From Membranipora membranacea (taxonomy: Eukaryota > Bryozoa > Gymnolaemata > Cheilostomatida > Membraniporidae): a DNA stretch of 64,000 nucleotides. The position numbers were made by a program, and so were the translations under genes. Below the pieces are notes generated by a model. That model saw only the letters and a program-made list of their open reading frames with translations. It was not told where the DNA came from and did not search any database. Shown here piece after piece: positions 60,486-64,000 of this stretch. The stretch spans positions 28,632,025 through 28,696,024 of the forward strand of contig OU612070.1 of the NCBI GenBank assembly GCA_914767715.1. The letters are read 5' to 3'. Numbering within the stretch: position 1 is the first letter of the stretch; every line of letters starts with the position of its first letter.

Positions 60486-63400
60486 CAGGCTTATGCTTTG
60501 ACATTAAATTTATAACCTTTATGGTCTTTGTAGCTTAGCAGAGTTTGTATCAAATTTGAATACAATTTATGGAACAAGAAATAAAAAATCAATATGAATC
60601 ATCATTTGAAGAAAACTAGAGAAGAAAAATGATTCTGGCTCCCTGGAGTGGCGTTTTCTCTCAAACTTGCTGATCAATATAATTGAGACAACAGCTAGCA
60701 GTGTATACAAAAACCTCTCAAAATCAAAATATCCTGTCATACAATATTTTGATGTCCTGGTAATAATAAAATATTGAGATTATCTATCGTACAGTGATCA
60801 AAACATCTCTGATTTTCCTACCACTATTCAGGGCTTTTTCATAGTAGAAACTATATGATTTGCACCAGCACTGTGGCGATGGCTATTTAAATTTGGGTAA
60901 TTGATTGGGTGTAAGGGGGAGAGATAAAGACACAAAATATGATATGAAAAAATTCTCTTCACCAGCCATCCAACAGAAGATGGGAATGAAGCAGCGGTGA
61001 ACATCTCCCCAGCAGCCTTGTGGTTTATGGTTACAGAAATACAGTACAAGGTTTGCCAGATGACACAGTTTTGTACGAGAAGATAGGTGTGTAAAGTTGG
61101 TAGGCCTAATAGTTTTCCTGTTTCTGCCAATTGTGAGTGCAAAGAACAGTAGGCAGGTGGCTAATCTACTTTGGCAAATCAACGGTACTGTGTGGGCCAT
61201 TTGAGAATGCACTGACTCCTGATCAAACCTGATGTAAGTGTGGTTGTACTAGGATCGCCATCTTTCATCACACAAATGACAATGTTTGAAATTGCAGTTG
61301 TAGTCTCCTGGACTTGCCAAGTTATTTTTCTCACAGTAGCCTATGGAAGATATTTTTGCATTAATAAATGTTTATAACAATTGGTATTATCAAGGTTGCT
61401 TCGTTCTACAGTGGGGTTCACTAAGTTGTACGTGTTTTATCAAGGATTTCAAGAGTGAAACCCTTGGTTTTATGATTATCAGCATATTGCGCTGTCTTTA
61501 AAATAATCCACACAACACTGACCGACAACCTTTGCTTTGTTTTTTTTAACTATGCTGTGTAGAGTTATTTTTTGGCATGGTCTTATGTTTCACTAGTAAC
61601 TTGAAGGATATATATTTAACATAGGCCTATATACATAAAACTCACAACGATGGTCTCATCTCAATAATGCTCTTTTGTTCTACTAACGTTTCAAGTCACT
61701 TATTTGCATCTAATGAGAAGACAACTCAGGGAATCAGTGCAGTTACGAAGTTTGTGGGTTTAAGTTTGCTTCATTCAGAACTGAGCAATGTTTTGTGGTG
61801 TTACCTCGCTTATAGTTATTTAGGTTTCAAGGTATTTTAAGTTGCGGCTCTATGAAACCTAGATTGCGACGCTTATGAAACCTAGATTTCAACGTTCACC
61901 AAAATTGACGTTTGCGACGTTTGTGAGAGCATCAACAGCCTCTTTTTCTGATTTTGCAGAAAAAGAGGAAGAGGTTGAAGCAGGGATTCAGAAAATGGCA
62001 TCAATTTTGAAGACATGTTGATGGTGTAAACATTTGACAGACTCTATTTATGCAAGTTCTGTCTGAGTAGTCAGGAAGAGCAACTGTCAAAAGGTCAAAA
62101 AGTTTGACGTGAGAGACATGTAACAAGTTTAATTTTTGTTCTATGTTCCTCTAGTCTGGCTGTTATATGACAGTTGCCACACCTCGAGGAGGATCTGATG
62201 ATATTAGCATTGCAAAAATCTTGTACATATTTCCAAAAGCCTGGATACTTCAATTATCATAAAACACAAGATTTCCACTGTCAATGTCAACACTACTCCA
62301 AACTCAGCATTAGAATCCTCAGTACCCTCAGGACTGTGTGACCTTTTGACAGTTGTAAGCTCATTCAATATTATGAAACTTACCAAAATTTTTTTTTCCA
62401 TCTCCAGTTCCTTTGCTTACTCCATGACTTACTGAGTCGTCGCCATCAAATTGATGTTAGTGCCACTAGGACTTATCACAAGATGCTGTCATTCATCCTA
62501 TATCAAAAAATTAAGTCGAGCTTTCCAATCTTCCCAATCTTAGTCACATTCTATTACCCTGATGAGGGCTCAAAAGCATCATCGTGTGCAGCCTGAATGT
62601 TAATATATTGTTTCTACTCATCTTCTTGTAGAGATTGTAGTTTTCATGATACCGAATCCGATGGCGGCAATGGAGATTGTCTCATTTCTCAACCGCAGTT
62701 CAATTTCAAACAATGACTGCACTTTAAGGCCAGTGACTAGACAGAATCTACTGTGCACAGGTCATACAGTATGAGTTTGAGTGTGAGTGCTTATATTCCA
62801 CAGTCAATTAAAATGACTATCCTGACCTTATAACAGCATTAAAAGTTCCATACATGCTTGCTCTGATCTTCATAGGAGGTAGAATTGTACAATGTAACCT
62901 ACAAAAATATTGGACAGTAGGCCCATTGCAGTAGGCTGTCACAATATAAACAAATAGGTGATAATTTTCTACAACAAAGCTGCCATACCTCACTCAATCA
63001 TTTTGATGTCACCTGTTAGATAATGCCTGCTGTAAAACAGTCATGTGACTCACAGCAGACATTTCATTGGCCATTATGTTTGTGATCTCGTAGTCAAAAA
63101 TACACTTGGGGATTGTCATTCCTCTGTTCATGATGAGACAAGTCCTCAAGAAAAGAGGTGAAAGCTGCTCGCTCAACTTCCTGCATTCCTTATGTGCTTA
63201 CATACAAGTTTGGCCCATGTTTCCAGTTAAAACTCTTCCAATAATTGATGAGTCGAGTGTGTACCTTGAACTCTCCTCCTTGCAGGCATAAACTTACAAG
63301 TGAGTCCAGGCAAGATAAGCCTGGTACAAAAAGAGCAGACAGATCTTATGCAACGATAGAAACAAACAAACAGAATTTTAAGCACACAATTTGACTTAAA

Positions 63401-63761
63401 CTCCATGAATTTTCAACTCAGTCTCATTTCCGGAGGCACAAGATTTCCTATCGATTTCCCATCATATCAACAAAGCATGTCAAAAATTAGCAAGAATTTA
63501 TGTCAACAGTTCAAAATTGGTCGAACGGATTGTCTGCCAGACAAGACTGACATATATTTAATATTTGGAGCCCTATAAATATTTCTATTGACATGACAAC
63601 CGTGAAAATATTTGGAAGACTCTATTTTAGGTCACTCATTGGATGTGATACATTACACAATACACCTCATGCATCTTCATGACTTCTGGATAAAAGTCCC
63701 TGACTTAATCTGCTCCAGAATAAATCTGGAATATATATATCTTTTTGGAATATTATATATT

Positions 63762-63794
<33 letters not shown>

Positions 63795-64000
63795 GTATAT
63801 ACACATGTGAATGAAGGGTAAATCATAAAAGCTCATGAAATGTTTAAAATTTGGTCGCTAAGCTTTGCATGAGAACAAAGTTGGCCGAGTTAGGTGGACA
63901 TCATGTAACATGTAAAAACTTTTCAAAATAAAAAAAATTGGTCCTACGCTCATTGACTGAACAATGTTAGAGCAGAAAAGTGGGAAGAAGCCGATATGTA
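60486..64000. other. Right-end noncoding stretch
   Basis: Apart from the transporter exon relic (60958-61040), it holds a 12-bp hairpin, CCTCTTTTTCTG/CAGAAAAAGAGG (61939-61968), a GAAACCTAGATT duplication near 61853-61890, and a (TA)n tract at ~63730-63797. No supported gene. Confidence 0.4.
60958..61040 (-). pseudogene. Relic of choline-transporter exon 5
   Basis: On the - strand the sequence reads INHKAAGEMFTAASFPSSVG WL, matching [22 protein letters not shown] of the transporter's exon 5 (40823-40987). The splice acceptor is lost and the match ends after ~28 codons. No other transporter exon is seen nearby. Confidence 0.7.

Noticed and set aside
62565-62595. Hammerhead ribozyme (CCTGATGAGGGCTCAAAAGC)
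   Set aside because: CTGATGAG is present, but no CGAAA core strand or closing stems were found.

Overview
This window is nuclear DNA from an invertebrate-type animal. It has AT-rich, intron-rich genes with GT-AG splice sites, metazoan-only families (a SIX homeobox gene, a testis-specific-type kinase, a CUB protein, C-type lectins, a choline transporter), a tRNA gene inside an intron, a non-LTR retrotransposon, SINEs and many foldback elements. The phylum cannot be named from sequence alone. All exon structures were assembled by hand from splice signals, reading-frame continuity and protein similarity recalled by family. No search was run.

Layout. 1-7.0 kb: a six-exon SIX4/5-class homeobox gene (+). 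8.6-12.1 kb: a five-exon TSSK-family kinase (+). 12.9-33.5 kb: four secreted-protein genes in a row on +. The first is a CUB protein. The next three are tandem paralogues that I do not recognise (773, 490 and 484 aa), each with a signal peptide, a beta-rich region and a Thr/Ser linker. All four end in the same kind of cysteine module, carried on a phase-1 last exon. The first of the three paralogues has nine near-identical 75-bp coding repeats in its linker, and its first intron holds a 1.94-kb element with long inverted ends. 34.0-43.0 kb: a complete nine-exon SLC5A7-like high-affinity choline transporter gene on -. Its introns are loaded with repeats: a U2-snRNA-headed insertion, a retroelement fragment, a 17-bp minisatellite and a tRNA-Asp gene. 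45.0-48.5 kb: two small tandem C-type-lectin-like genes on -.

49.2-54.6 kb: a decayed APE-type LINE on + with overlapping ORF1 and ORF2, itself interrupted by a 605-bp element. 54.6-64 kb: mostly noncoding repeats, including a second tRNA-Asp gene, a split inverted copy of its surroundings, a relic of the transporter's exon 5 and a few exon-like blocks of uncertain meaning.

How the parts relate. The secreted genes (CUB, three paralogues, two lectins) all use phase-1 introns around their modules, the classic layout for exon shuffling, and could encode a set of extracellular recognition or matrix proteins. The neighbourhood shows repeated local duplication: tandem paralogues, a lectin first-exon and transporter last-exon segment present twice, an inverted 0.8-kb repeat bracketing transporter exons 1-7, and an orphan transporter exon 5. 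The three-member secreted family and the U2-headed insertion are the best candidates for something undescribed.
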